In this document: positions 25,121 through 33,859 of the stretch, in pieces
Layout of the letters: the number at the start of each line of letters is the position of its first letter
How positions within the stretch are numbered: position 1 is the stretch's first letter
Assembly (NCBI RefSeq): GCF_013391805.1
Contig: NZ_CP058364.1
Coordinates: 2,919,501 to 2,983,500, forward strand
DNA: 64,000 bases
Direction: 5' to 3'
Origin: Galbibacter sp. BG1
GTDB taxonomy: Bacteria > Bacteroidota > Bacteroidia > Flavobacteriales > Flavobacteriaceae
Translations under genes and position numbers: made by a program
The notes under the pieces: model-generated
Databases searched by the model: none
Seen by the model: only the letters and a program-made list of their open reading frames with translations
What the model was told of the DNA's origin: nothing

Positions 25121-25293
25121 GTTACATTCCGTCGCCGCCCATAGTTTTTCAGTTCAGTTCCCTAAAGTTCGCATATTTTTGGATAGGGAAGGAGATTGGA
25201 GTTCCGTCGTACATTTCGTGATGGAAACGAGTTTTGTCTGCTTTTTGGGTTGTCTTAGAGGAACTGGATTTTCTTTCCTTTAATGCGCCCCAA
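24993..25293 (-). other. Cassette 1 (attI-proximal): 301-bp non-coding cassette
   Basis: The cassette next to the recombinase, hence probably the most recent insertion, is a copy of the gene-less 301-bp unit. As with cassettes 12 and 21, it stands directly upstream of a gene-bearing cassette. Confidence 0.65.
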
Positions 25294-25337
25294 CGGTTGT
25301 ATATATGACTATTGCATATATAAGACTTTGTATTGGT
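25294..25337 (-). other. Putative attI recombination site
   Basis: The 44 bp between the recombinase stop codon and cassette 1 contain a perfect 8-7-8 palindrome, TATATATG then ACTATTG then CATATATA (about 25302-25324), next to the CCGTT core at the cassette junction. It is the only cassette junction whose right-hand side lacks an attC, as expected for attI. Palindromic arms with a short spacer are what a Xer-type recombinase dimer would bind. Confidence 0.6.
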
Positions 25338-26462
25338 TTATTTTAAGTTATTGATATTCAGTTTTTTATTGTTTAAAAGTGCATCCAAAGGGTTTTGGAG
25401 GTTTTGCAACGATCTAGTGGATACATGTGCGTAAATGGCTGTTGTTTTAGGGCTGTTATGTCCTAATAATTGTTGTATATACCTCATATCTGTACCACGA
25501 TCTAAAAGATGTGTCGCAAATGTATGCCGAAGCGTATGGGGCGTGACATCTTTATTTATTTTTGCCAATTTAACACTTTTCCTTAATGCCATTCGTATAC
25601 TGCTCGCAGAATATGCTTTCCTGTTTGAACCCTCTAAAATCCAATAATTAGGTTTATACTCTTTTAAATAAGTAACAAGTACTGGTTTTATAGCTTTACT
25701 TATAATGGAAACTCTATCTTTTTTGCCTTTCGCTCCTCGAATATAAACTATATTTCTATCTAAATCAAAATCTTTAATTCTCAAGTTTAGTAATTCGCTA
25801 ATGCGCACTCCAGTGCTGTACATTAAAGCAAATGCCAATCGGTGCTTTAAGTTTTTGGTGGCAGCAAAAATCTTTAATACGTCTTCTTCACTTAAAACAG
25901 TTGGTAGTTTAGATTCTTTTCGGGGCCGATCAATATAATAAGTGCTGCGTTCTTGTCCCTCTACTTTTTCCAAATAAAATTTTATGGCATTTATGGCCTG
26001 ATTTTGAGTGCTAATGGCCACCTTTCTTCTATTAACAAGCCAATCTTGATAGTTTCGTATATCGTTTTCATCAAAGGATTGTATATCTATAGGATGTATA
26101 AAATGTAAAAATTCATTAAATAGATAACTATAAGTTTTTTGAGTGCTTAGACTGTAGCGCTTCCGCTGTAAGGTAGCTGTAAACTCTTCGGGCACTAAAT
26201 TTACTTTGTTAGAAGATTTTTTAATGGAAGCATCCGTATAAAGTTCGAACCTAAGTAGGAATTTGTCCTTAAATGCGTTTTTTAAATGGATTAAATTATC
26301 TTTAGTGTCCGATAACCACCAACAACGCTTCGAGTTACTCCAAGAAGAATTTATGTTTTTGCAAATTTTTATAAACTCTTCATTGTATTCAAAATAAAGC
26401 CCCAGAACATCTTTTTCTTGATGCTTTAACTTTTTTACTAGTACAGTTGGAAGCGTATTCAT
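25338..26462 (-). CDS. Tyrosine recombinase, candidate cassette integrase (XerD-like spacing)
   Basis: A 374-residue tyrosine recombinase. Residues 1-80 form an extra N-terminal domain common in Bacteroidota recombinases (FEYNEEFIKICKNINSSW, RCWWLSD). The SAM-like core-binding domain covers about 90-180 (RYSLSTQKTYSYLFNEF, STQNQAINAIKFYLEKV) and the catalytic domain about 187-345. Catalytic residues: R220 (TGVRISELL), K245 (GAKGKKDR), H309/R312 (PHTLRH), H335 (LGH) and Y344 (AIYAH). The ending NLQNPLDALL recalls the SPLDAL end of integron integrases, and STQNQAINAI also resembles them. K245 to H309 is 64 residues, against 72 in XerD and 106 in IntI1, so the IntI-specific insertion is absent. 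Same strand as the cassettes, 3' end facing the array. Confidence 0.85.
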   Translation of the reverse strand: MNTLPTVLVKKLKHQEKDVLGLYFEYNEEFIKICKNINSSWSNSKRCWWLSDTKDNLIHLKNAFKDKFLLRFELYTDASIKKSSNKVNLVPEEFTATLQRKRYSLSTQKTYSYLFNEFLHFIHPIDIQSFDENDIRNYQDWLVNRRKVAISTQNQAINAIKFYLEKVEGQERSTYYIDRPRKESKLPTVLSEEDVLKIFAATKNLKHRLAFALMYSTGVRISELLNLRIKDFDLDRNIVYIRGAKGKKDRVSIISKAIKPVLVTYLKEYKPNYWILEGSNRKAYSASSIRMALRKSVKLAKINKDVTPHTLRHTFATHLLDRGTDMRYIQQLLGHNSPKTTAIYAHVSTRSLQNLQNPLDALLNNKKLNINNLK

Positions 26463-26565
26463 TTATCGAAAAGTCATTTTTGAATGAATTGCTTAATAAA
26501 AATAGTTTATTTTTTCTATATATCAATTTTTTTATTCGATAAGTGTATCTGGGCCACATATTTCA

Positions 26566-26598
26566 AATAAAAAACCCCGAACATTGCTGCCGGGGTTT
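26566..26598 (-). terminator. Terminator of the leu operon
   Basis: On the minus strand an AAACCCCG ... CGGGGTTT hairpin followed by a T-rich run lies 33 bp after the leuB stop codon, separating leuACDB from the recombinase gene. Confidence 0.75.
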
Positions 26599-26630
26599 CC
26601 TCAAAACACTAAAACTAATCAAATTAATCG

Positions 26631-27749
26631 CTATATGATTGTTGATTGTCCGTAATCTATGTTCTCCTGATTGTAATTAATGATCTCTTCTGCATTCGCA
26701 ATATAATCCGCTATAAAATTGCCGACATCGGTGGTGGATTTTTTGCTTTCGGGATCTAAATCTGGAGTAACAACCTTCATTTCCAATGCTTTTTCAACTG
26801 CTTTGTTCACGGCCTTGGCTTCTTCAAATAACTTAAAGTGTTCCAAAAGCATGGCTGCAGAAAGGATAGAAGCAATAGGGTTGGCAATTCCTTTACCTTT
26901 ACCTTGCGGAAAAGATCCGTGAATAGGCTCAAACATAGCGTTTTCATCCCCAACAGATGCCGAAGCGAGTAGGCCTATAGAGCCTCCAATAACACTTCCT
27001 TCATCAGAAATAATATCCCCAAACATATTTTCGGTTAGAATAACATCAAACTGACTTGGGTTTAAAATCATTTGCATGGCGGCGTTGTCCACAAAAAGGA
27101 AATCGAGTTCTACATCGGGATAACTTTTTCCTATATTGGTTACCACTCTTCTCCACAAACGGGAGGTTTCTAGAACATTGGCTTTGTCTACCAACGTCAA
27201 TTTCTTACGTCGGGATCGCGCTGCTTTAAATGCTAAGTGAGCGATTCGCTCTATTTCGTAATCGGAGTATTCACATAAATCGGAAGCTACGCTACCTTCT
27301 TCGTTTAGCTTTTTCTCACCAAAATAAATACCGCCAGTAAGTTCGCGGTAAATGGTAAGGTCTGTTCCAGCGATACGGTCTTCCTTGAGAGGTGATTTGT
27401 CGATTAGGGTAGGGAAGGCTTTAATTGGACGGATATTTGTAAATAAGCCGAGCGATTTTCTTAATTTTAATAATCCTTGTTCGGGGCGGACTTTAGCCGA
27501 CGGGTCGTTATCGTATTTTGGGTCTCCAATAGCACCAAATAGCACTGCATCGGTCTCCAAACACAATTGTAATGTTTTTTCGGGTAGGGGGTCTCCTGTC
27601 TGGTCGATCGCAATGGCGCCTACAGGTGCTTCTTTAAAAGTAAAGCTGTGGTTATATACTTCTCCAACGGCTTTTAAGGTTTTTATGGCTTGTTTGGTGA
27701 CTTCCGGGCCAATCCCGTCACCGGATAATACAGCAATGTCTAAATTCAT
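26631..27749 (-). CDS. leuB: 3-isopropylmalate dehydrogenase
   Basis: A 372-residue NAD-dependent isocitrate/isopropylmalate-dehydrogenase-family enzyme that oxidises and decarboxylates 3-isopropylmalate in leucine synthesis. Visible: AVLSGDGIGPEVTKQAIK at the N-terminus, the substrate-binding RPEQGLLKLRKSLGLFTNIR near residue 88, LTDLTIYRELTGGIYFGEK-like block near 130, and LTENMFGDIISDEGSVIGGS near 240. It is the last gene of leuACDB, 10 bp after leuD, and is followed by a terminator. Confidence 0.95.
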   Translation of the reverse strand: MNLDIAVLSGDGIGPEVTKQAIKTLKAVGEVYNHSFTFKEAPVGAIAIDQTGDPLPEKTLQLCLETDAVLFGAIGDPKYDNDPSAKVRPEQGLLKLRKSLGLFTNIRPIKAFPTLIDKSPLKEDRIAGTDLTIYRELTGGIYFGEKKLNEEGSVASDLCEYSDYEIERIAHLAFKAARSRRKKLTLVDKANVLETSRLWRRVVTNIGKSYPDVELDFLFVDNAAMQMILNPSQFDVILTENMFGDIISDEGSVIGGSIGLLASASVGDENAMFEPIHGSFPQGKGKGIANPIASILSAAMLLEHFKLFEEAKAVNKAVEKALEMKVVTPDLDPESKKSTTDVGNFIADYIANAEEIINYNQENIDYGQSTII

Positions 27750-27759
27750 ATTCTTTGCA

Positions 27760-28350
27760 TTAAAATGTTCTGGAAGCCTCGTAAGCTTCTATTTTATCTT
27801 TATTACTGACTAGGAAATCGATATCATCATAGCCATTCATCATGCACATTTTTTTATAGGCATCGATTTCAAAGCTTTCCTTGATATCGGTTCCAGATAC
27901 CGTAATGGTTTGCTCCTCCAAGTTTACCAAAATGGCGGTGTTGGGGTTTTCTTTTACTGCGGAAAGCATTGCTTTAAGCACTTCTGGACTCACCTGAATG
28001 GGAAGTAACCCATTATTAAGGGCGTTTCCCCTGAAGATATCTGCAAAATAGCTGGAAACAATTACTTTAAACCCGTAATCGGTTAATGCCCATGCGGCAT
28101 GCTCTCGGCTACTTCCACACCCAAAATTATCGCCGGCAACCAGAATTTTACCCTCATAGGTGTCATCATTCAAAACAAAATCTTCATTTGGGGTTCCGTC
28201 TTTTTTAAAACGCCAATCCCGAAATAAATTTTCACCAAAACCAGCTTTGCTCGTCGCTTTTAAAAATCGCGCCGGGATAATCTGGTCGGTATCTATATTT
28301 TCAATAGGCAACGGTATTGCCTTAGATGTTAATGTAACAAATTTTTCCAT
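27760..28350 (-). CDS. leuD: 3-isopropylmalate dehydratase, small subunit
   Basis: A 196-residue swivel-domain subunit. Key segments: [17 protein letters not shown] near the start and [20 protein letters not shown] near residue 74, the aconitase-family small-subunit signature. It pairs with LeuC to isomerise 2-isopropylmalate to 3-isopropylmalate. The gene is separated from leuC by about 325 bp of repeat-bearing spacer, unusual for two subunits of one enzyme. Confidence 0.95.
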   Translation of the reverse strand: MEKFVTLTSKAIPLPIENIDTDQIIPARFLKATSKAGFGENLFRDWRFKKDGTPNEDFVLNDDTYEGKILVAGDNFGCGSSREHAAWALTDYGFKVIVSSYFADIFRGNALNNGLLPIQVSPEVLKAMLSAVKENPNTAILVNLEEQTITVSGTDIKESFEIDAYKKMCMMNGYDDIDFLVSNKDKIEAYEASRTF

Positions 28351-28675
28351 TTTCTATTTTAAATCTTAAAACTTATTGACCACTTTTTATTGGACACGTA
28401 ACTGCGAATGAAACAAAGTGGAGTGTGGCCCCGCCTGCCGGGCAGGAGTCTCCCAAAGCTATATCCAAATTCTATTCAAGGGATGGCCAGGTCGCCTACA
28501 GGCTCCTCGCCAAGACGTTTTTATATTTATAGCTTAAACTATTAACTAAAAGGCTTCGACTCCCGAAGCTTCGGGACGGCCTGACAGCATCTTACTTTTC
28601 GTTTTCAACTTTCAACTTTGAACTCCCGTCTTCCGTCTCCCATCTTCCGTCTTTCAACTTTCAACTTTTCACTAT
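28351..28675. repeat. Intra-operon spacer with palindromic repeats between leuC and leuD
   Basis: No gene. It holds two GC-rich palindromes, CGCCTGCCGGGCAGGAG near 28430 and CCCGAAGCTTCGGG near 28563, and repeated TTTCAACTTTC-like pyrimidine segments at 28600-28670. CCCGAAGC-type palindromes also occur in the tRNA-Pro repeats (41823-42436), so this is probably a dispersed intergenic repeat. Confidence 0.6.
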
Positions 28676-30073
28676 CTAAACCAATTCCAATTCCTCTACT
28701 TCCTCGGTTACATCTACAATTTTTCCAGCGATGGCCGTAGCTGCTGCCACAAGCGGACTCGCTAAAATGGTACGTGCTCCTTGGCCTTGGCGTCCTTCAA
28801 AATTTCTATTGGAAGTAGACACGCAATATTCCCCAGCAGGGATTTTATCTTCGTTCATTCCCAAACATGCAGAGCAACCACTTTGGCGCATTTCGAAACC
28901 AGCGGCTTCAAATACATCTTGTATACCTTCTTCTTTTATTTGTTTCGCCACTTGCTGGGAACCGGGAACTATCAAAGCGTTTACATTCGCCGCTTTTTGC
29001 TTTCCTTTTATGTATTCCGCAGCAATTCTAAAATCTTCAATCCTAGAGTTGGTACAGCTTCCAATAAAAACATAGTTAATATCTTTGCCCAGTAGTTTTT
29101 CTCCTTTACGGAAGCCCATATATTCCAAGGACTTTTCAAAGGAAACATCATCTTTACTAGGGATAGCCTCGGTTATTTTAATCCCCATACCCGGATTGGT
29201 TCCGTAGGTAACCATAGGCTCAATATCTTCTGCTTTAAATGTATATTCTTTGTCAAACACGGCATCAACATCGGTAGGAAGCGTTTTCCAGTAAGCCACT
29301 TTTTTATCGAATTCAGCTCCTTTAGGCGCAAATTCGCGTTCTTTTACATACTCAAAAGTAGTTTCATCTGGAGCGATCATACCACCACGGGCGCCCATTT
29401 CAATACTCATATTACAAACTGTCATACGGCCTTCCATCGTCATATCTTCAAAAACATCACCTGCATATTCCACAAAATATCCGGTGCCCGAATTGGTGCC
29501 CAATTGCGCAATGATATAAAGAATAACATCTTTGGGCAAAACGCCTTTTTTAAGCGTTCCGTTTACGGTAATACGCATACTTTTAGGTTTGGAAAGCAGC
29601 AAACATTGGCTCGCAAAAACCTGTGCTACCTGGCTGGTACCAATGCCAAAGGCAATGGTTCCAAAAGCACCGTGGGTAGAGGTGTGGCTATCTCCACAAA
29701 CCATGGTCATGCCCGGTTGGGTAATGCCCAATTCTGGAGCCATTACATGCACGATCCCTTGGTAAGGGTGCCCTAAACCATAAAGGGTAACGTCGTGTTT
29801 TTTGCAATTTTCGGTTAACATCTCTACCTGTTTTTTAGACAATAGGTCTTGTATAGGAAGGTGTTGATCCTTGGTAGGAACGTTATGATCTGCCGTTGCT
29901 ACAATCTGATCTTTTCTAAAAAGGGGTATGTCGCGCTCCTCTAACTCGTTAAACGCTTGCGGACTAGTAACTTCGTGAATTAAATGTTTATCTATATACA
30001 ATATTTGCGGACCATTCTCTACGGAATGTACCACGTGGCTGTCCCAAACTTTATCAAATAATGTCTTGCTCAT
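28676..30073 (-). CDS. leuC: 3-isopropylmalate dehydratase, large subunit
   Basis: A 465-residue aconitase-family protein. The 4Fe-4S ligands are visible in [11 protein letters not shown] (near 347) and [13 protein letters not shown] (near 408); substrate residues lie in [19 protein letters not shown] (near 130). It forms the heterodimer with LeuD. It starts 5 bp after the leuA stop, implying one transcript. Confidence 0.95.
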   Translation of the reverse strand: MSKTLFDKVWDSHVVHSVENGPQILYIDKHLIHEVTSPQAFNELEERDIPLFRKDQIVATADHNVPTKDQHLPIQDLLSKKQVEMLTENCKKHDVTLYGLGHPYQGIVHVMAPELGITQPGMTMVCGDSHTSTHGAFGTIAFGIGTSQVAQVFASQCLLLSKPKSMRITVNGTLKKGVLPKDVILYIIAQLGTNSGTGYFVEYAGDVFEDMTMEGRMTVCNMSIEMGARGGMIAPDETTFEYVKEREFAPKGAEFDKKVAYWKTLPTDVDAVFDKEYTFKAEDIEPMVTYGTNPGMGIKITEAIPSKDDVSFEKSLEYMGFRKGEKLLGKDINYVFIGSCTNSRIEDFRIAAEYIKGKQKAANVNALIVPGSQQVAKQIKEEGIQDVFEAAGFEMRQSGCSACLGMNEDKIPAGEYCVSTSNRNFEGRQGQGARTILASPLVAAATAIAGKIVDVTEEVEELELV

Positions 30074-30078
30074 GTATG

Positions 30079-31251
30079 TTAAGCGATTGCTTTAATATCT
30101 ATTTTACTTATTTCGATGATTTGGTGAATGTCTTCATCGAGAACTTCTTTTTTTCTATCAGCAAAGGTCAAAAATTCCCTATAAACTTCATCCAACTGAA
30201 GCTTTGTTAATTCATATCCTACCTTTTTAGCACGATAGGCCAGTGCAGCTCTACCGCTTCTTGCGGTTAAAACAATGGCAGATTCGGTAACACCCACATC
30301 GGCAGGATCTATAATTTCGTAAGTTTCCCGGTTTTTAATAACACCATCTTGGTGGATCCCAGAGCTATGTGCAAAAGCATTTGCTCCTACGATGGCTTTG
30401 TTGGGTTGTACAGGCATTCCCATGCTTTCTGAAACCATTTTACTGGTACTGTACAATAATTGAGAATTAATATTGGTATCTAAATTGAGATACGGGTGTT
30501 GGCGTAGAACCATGACGACCTCCTCCAAAGATGTATTTCCGGCGCGTTCTCCCACACCGTTAATAGTACACTCTATCTGTCTAGCTCCTCCAACAACACC
30601 AGCAATAGAGTTGGCTGTTGCCAACCCAAGGTCGTTGTGACAATGACAAGAAAGAATGGCGTTATCGATACCTTTTACGTTTTCCTTTAAATACTTCATT
30701 TTAGCTCCGTATTCTTCCGGAAGGCAATACCCTGTAGTATCTGGAATATTCAACACCGTAGCACCGGCTTTTACTACCGCTTCGCAAACACGGGCAAGAA
30801 ATTCGTTATCGGTTCTACCAGCGTCTTCTGCATAAAACTCCACATCTTCTACAAACGTTTTGGCATATTTTACAGCCGCTACCGCCCGTTCTATAATTTC
30901 TTCCCGGGTGGATTTAAATTTGTATTTTATATGAGAGTCGGAAGTACCAATACCTGTGTGGATTCTTGGTTTTACCGCATATTTTAATGCTTCTGCAGCT
31001 ACTTCAATATCTTTTTTAACCGACCTTGTGAGCCCACAAACGGTGGCGTTTTTTACAATTTTTGAAATCTCTACTACCGAGTTGAAGTCTCCCGGACTTG
31101 AAATTGGGAAACCTGCTTCTATAACATCAACCCCCAGATCGTCAAGACGCTTTGCAATAACAAGCTTTTGTTGTGTATTAAGCTTGCATCCAGGTACTTG
31201 TTCTCCGTCTCTTAATGTCGTGTCAAAGATTTGGACTTTTTCTTTACTCAT
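30079..31251 (-). CDS. leuA: 2-isopropylmalate synthase (short form)
   Basis: A 390-residue DRE-TIM metallolyase: [14 protein letters not shown] at the N-terminus, [16 protein letters not shown] near 200 and [15 protein letters not shown] near 230 are the catalytic and metal-binding signatures. It condenses acetyl-CoA with 2-oxoisovalerate. At 390 residues it lacks the C-terminal allosteric domain of full-length LeuA (usually over 500), so leucine feedback at that domain is not expected. Homocitrate or citramalate synthase is possible by fold, but the leuCDB context decides. First gene of the operon. Confidence 0.9.
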   Translation of the reverse strand: MSKEKVQIFDTTLRDGEQVPGCKLNTQQKLVIAKRLDDLGVDVIEAGFPISSPGDFNSVVEISKIVKNATVCGLTRSVKKDIEVAAEALKYAVKPRIHTGIGTSDSHIKYKFKSTREEIIERAVAAVKYAKTFVEDVEFYAEDAGRTDNEFLARVCEAVVKAGATVLNIPDTTGYCLPEEYGAKMKYLKENVKGIDNAILSCHCHNDLGLATANSIAGVVGGARQIECTINGVGERAGNTSLEEVVMVLRQHPYLNLDTNINSQLLYSTSKMVSESMGMPVQPNKAIVGANAFAHSSGIHQDGVIKNRETYEIIDPADVGVTESAIVLTARSGRAALAYRAKKVGYELTKLQLDEVYREFLTFADRKKEVLDEDIHQIIEISKIDIKAIA

Positions 31252-31404
31252 CTTGATTTTTTAATGTAATTTCAAATTTGTTCTACGAATTTATATTTTA
31301 GAACCTTAATTTCTGGGTCGCTTAACCATTTCTTTACAATGTTTAAGTATACTTTTTAATATTTAAGTAATTGATTATCAGTTAATTGATTTTTATTTTT
31401 TACA

Positions 31405-32949
31405 ATGACAAGTCAACAAAAAGACACCTTATTTATACTTATTAAATCCCTTTCAAAATCGGAAAAGCGGCAATTTAAGCTATATGTAAACCGTTTGGGG
31501 GTAAATGCCGATGCTAAATTTTTAGCATTATTCAACCTTTTGGATAAAATGAATGATTATAAAGAATCGGAAATTTTAAAAAGTGGCATTGTAAAAAAAC
31601 AGCAGCTATCTAACCTAAAAGCGCATTTGTACAAACAGATCTTGGTGAGCTTACGGCTTAATCCCGTTAACCAAAACATCCGATTGCAGATTCGGGAGCA
31701 GTTGGATTTTGCTACGATTCTATATCACAAAGGTTTGTACAAGCAAAGTTTAAAGATTTTGGACAAAGCCAAATCTTTGGCCATAGAAAACCAGGAGAAG
31801 GTAGTAGCCTACGAAATCGTGGAACTGGAAAAGGTAATAGAAACGCAATACATTACCCGAAGTATTAGCGGGCGTGCCGACGAATTGGCCATTCAGGCCA
31901 AGGAGCTTAGTATGCAGAATGTGCTTACCAGTAAACTTTCCAATCTTTCGCTTCAGTTGTACGGGATTATGTTGAAGTTCGGTTACGTAAAAAGTGACGA
32001 AGAATATAAATGGGTTACGGAATATTATAAGTCCCACCTTCCGCAGTTTAAAGTTTCTGAATTGGATTTCAGGGAAAAATTGTGGTTGTACAAAGCACAG
32101 CTTTGGTATAGCTTTCTGGTACAGGATTTTTTATCATGCTACAAATATTCCCTACGTTGGGTAGAGCTTTTTTATGAAAATGAGCAAATGATATATTTAA
32201 ATCCTGTCTTTTTCTTAAAGGGAAACAACTACTTGTTGGAATCTATGTTTTATGTTAAAAACAGAGGCGGATTTAAAGAGGCCTTGGAAAAGTTGGAAAC
32301 GGTACTCGCAGGAAATAAATTCCCCAAAAATGATAATTTAGAGGTGCTCTCCTTTTTATATATCTACAGCAATAAATTAAACCTTCACTTTTTGGAGGGA
32401 ACCTTCGAGGACGGACTCTATTTGGAGAAAGAAATTGTAAATGGCATAAAACAATATGGTGATAAAATAGACGAACACCATATTATGGTATTATACTACA
32501 AAATAGCCTGTTTGTATTTTGGGGTGGGAGATAATAAAAAATGTATAAGCTACCTTAAAAAAATTATAGATAATAGAAACTTAAGCATGCGCGAGGACCT
32601 TATGTGTTTTGCACGAGTATTGAGTTTGGTAGCTCATTACGAAGCTGGGATGGATTACCATTTGGAAGTACAATTAAAAAGTACATATAAGTTTTTATTA
32701 AAAATGAATGATCTCCATGCCGTACAAAAGGAAATGATTAAATTTTTACGAAACCTCGGCGAGATTTTCCCGCATCAGTTAAAAGATGAATTTAAAAAAC
32801 TCCATAAAACACTCAAACAATATGAAAACCATCCCTACGAAAAAAGGGCTTTTCTCTATTTAGATATTATCTCCTGGCTGGAGAGTAACATAGAAAACAG
32901 GCCGGTGGGCGATATTATTAAAGAAAAAGCCAAAGAATTGGTACGATAG
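31405..32949 (+). CDS. Large helical-repeat protein of unknown function
   Basis: A 514-residue cytoplasmic protein, almost entirely helical, beginning LFILIKSLSKSEKRQFKLYV, a conserved start of an uncharacterised flavobacterial family. Segments such as GLYKQSLKILDKAKSLAIE and ACLYFGVGDNKKCISYLKKI look like TPR-type helical hairpins, suggesting a scaffold. It is divergent from leuA, with a shared 153-bp upstream region, and is followed 10 bp later by a transporter gene. Confidence 0.65.
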   Translation: MTSQQKDTLFILIKSLSKSEKRQFKLYVNRLGVNADAKFLALFNLLDKMNDYKESEILKSGIVKKQQLSNLKAHLYKQILVSLRLNPVNQNIRLQIREQLDFATILYHKGLYKQSLKILDKAKSLAIENQEKVVAYEIVELEKVIETQYITRSISGRADELAIQAKELSMQNVLTSKLSNLSLQLYGIMLKFGYVKSDEEYKWVTEYYKSHLPQFKVSELDFREKLWLYKAQLWYSFLVQDFLSCYKYSLRWVELFYENEQMIYLNPVFFLKGNNYLLESMFYVKNRGGFKEALEKLETVLAGNKFPKNDNLEVLSFLYIYSNKLNLHFLEGTFEDGLYLEKEIVNGIKQYGDKIDEHHIMVLYYKIACLYFGVGDNKKCISYLKKIIDNRNLSMREDLMCFARVLSLVAHYEAGMDYHLEVQLKSTYKFLLKMNDLHAVQKEMIKFLRNLGEIFPHQLKDEFKKLHKTLKQYENHPYEKRAFLYLDIISWLESNIENRPVGDIIKEKAKELVR

Positions 32950-32958
32950 ATTGTTGAT

Positions 32959-33834
32959 TTGGGAGAAAAGAAATTTCAGTTTAAGCATATTTTAGAATTA
33001 AATCTGGCGGTATTGCTCATTAGTACCTCTGGGGTTTTGGGGAGGTACATAGACTTACCACCGGCACAAATTATATTTTTACGTTCTATTCTTGGGGCTG
33101 TTTTTATTTATATATTTTGTAGGTATAAAAAGTTCAATTTTAAAATAAAAAGTAAAAAGGATTTAACGGTAATTCTGCTGTGTGGTGCCTTTTTTGGGAT
33201 CCATTGGGTTACTTATTTTTATGCGTTAAAGTTATCCAGTGTGGCCATAGGGATGCTTTCCATCTATACGTACCCCGTAATAACCTCCTTTTTAGAGCCT
33301 ATTATTTTAAAGAGAAGTTTTCAAAAGGCTCATTTGGCTCTTGGCGTATTGGTGCTTACCGGAGTTTATTTTTTAGTTCCCGAGGTAAGCTTTGAAAATC
33401 AGCATTTTATTGCGGTATTGTTTGGAGTGACTTCTGCTTTTTTCTATGCTATTAGAAACATTTTAATGAAACCCAAAGTAGAAAATTACAACGGTTCTGT
33501 ATTAATGTTTTATCAGCTACTGGTTATTATGGTTTTGCTGAGTCCCGTTCTCTTAAATACTGATTTAGTCGCTGTAAAATCGCAGTTTCTACCTATTATT
33601 TTCTTGGCGTTGGTTACCACTAGTATTGGGCATTCGTTACTTTTAATGAGTTTTAAGCATTTTAGTGCCACCACCGCCAGTATTATGAGCAGTGTACAGC
33701 CTATCTACGGAATTTTAATGGGCATGCTTTTTTTAGGGGAATTCCCAGCTTGGCATACTGTTATCGGCGGCGCTTTAATTTTAAGTGCCGTTTTTATTGA
33801 AAGCGCCAGACATTTTAAAGGTGTAGGAAAATAG
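32959..33834 (+). CDS. EamA/DMT-family permease
   Basis: A 291-residue membrane protein with ten predicted membrane segments in two five-helix EamA repeats (first: LAVLLISTSGVLGRYIDLPPAQ; second from about residue 150: LFGVTSAFFYAIRNILMKP). The substrate of such drug/metabolite exporters cannot be inferred. The frame begins with TTG, with no ATG until well inside the first helix region. It probably shares a transcript with the upstream helical-repeat gene. Confidence 0.8.
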   Translation: MGEKKFQFKHILELNLAVLLISTSGVLGRYIDLPPAQIIFLRSILGAVFIYIFCRYKKFNFKIKSKKDLTVILLCGAFFGIHWVTYFYALKLSSVAIGMLSIYTYPVITSFLEPIILKRSFQKAHLALGVLVLTGVYFLVPEVSFENQHFIAVLFGVTSAFFYAIRNILMKPKVENYNGSVLMFYQLLVIMVLLSPVLLNTDLVAVKSQFLPIIFLALVTTSIGHSLLLMSFKHFSATTASIMSSVQPIYGILMGMLFLGEFPAWHTVIGGALILSAVFIESARHFKGVGK

Positions 33835-33859
33835 TTAATTCAAACTAAAAGATTCCATT

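Larger units (their letters stand above)
11517..25293 (-). mobile_element. Integron-type cassette array: 22 complete cassettes plus one truncated
   Basis: Minus-strand boundaries (G^TT) fall at + strand AAC triplets 11569, 12427, 12728, 13029, 13330, 14136, 15078, 15805, 16457, 17184, 18035, 18336, 18637, 19247, 19663, 20838, 21485, 22264, 22680, 23407, 24134, 24991 and 25292. I number cassettes from the recombinase, so cassette 1 is 24993-25293 and cassette 22 is 11571-12428. Each unit starts GTT plus seven specific bases, repeated inverted near its other end, with an attC-like palindrome between. Unit lengths are 301, 857, 727, 727, 416, 779, 647, 1175, 416, 610, 301, 301, 851, 727, 652, 727, 942, 806, 301, 301, 301 and 858 bp. 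The cassette genes with assured frames read leftward. This architecture is that of a chromosomal integron. Confidence 0.88.

Noticed and set aside
11517-25293. CRISPR array
   Set aside because: The repeats are 50-195 bp with inverted symmetry and are separated by genes of different length, not by short uniform spacers.
25338-26462. Ordinary XerC/XerD chromosome-dimer recombinase
   Set aside because: It has an extra 80-residue N-terminal domain, an integron-like NPLDALL ending and lies next to a cassette array; dif-site function is not supported, though the catalytic spacing is XerD-like.
30079-31404. Attenuator with a leucine-rich leader peptide upstream of leuA
   Set aside because: No short frame rich in leucine codons and no terminator hairpin were seen between the divergent genes.
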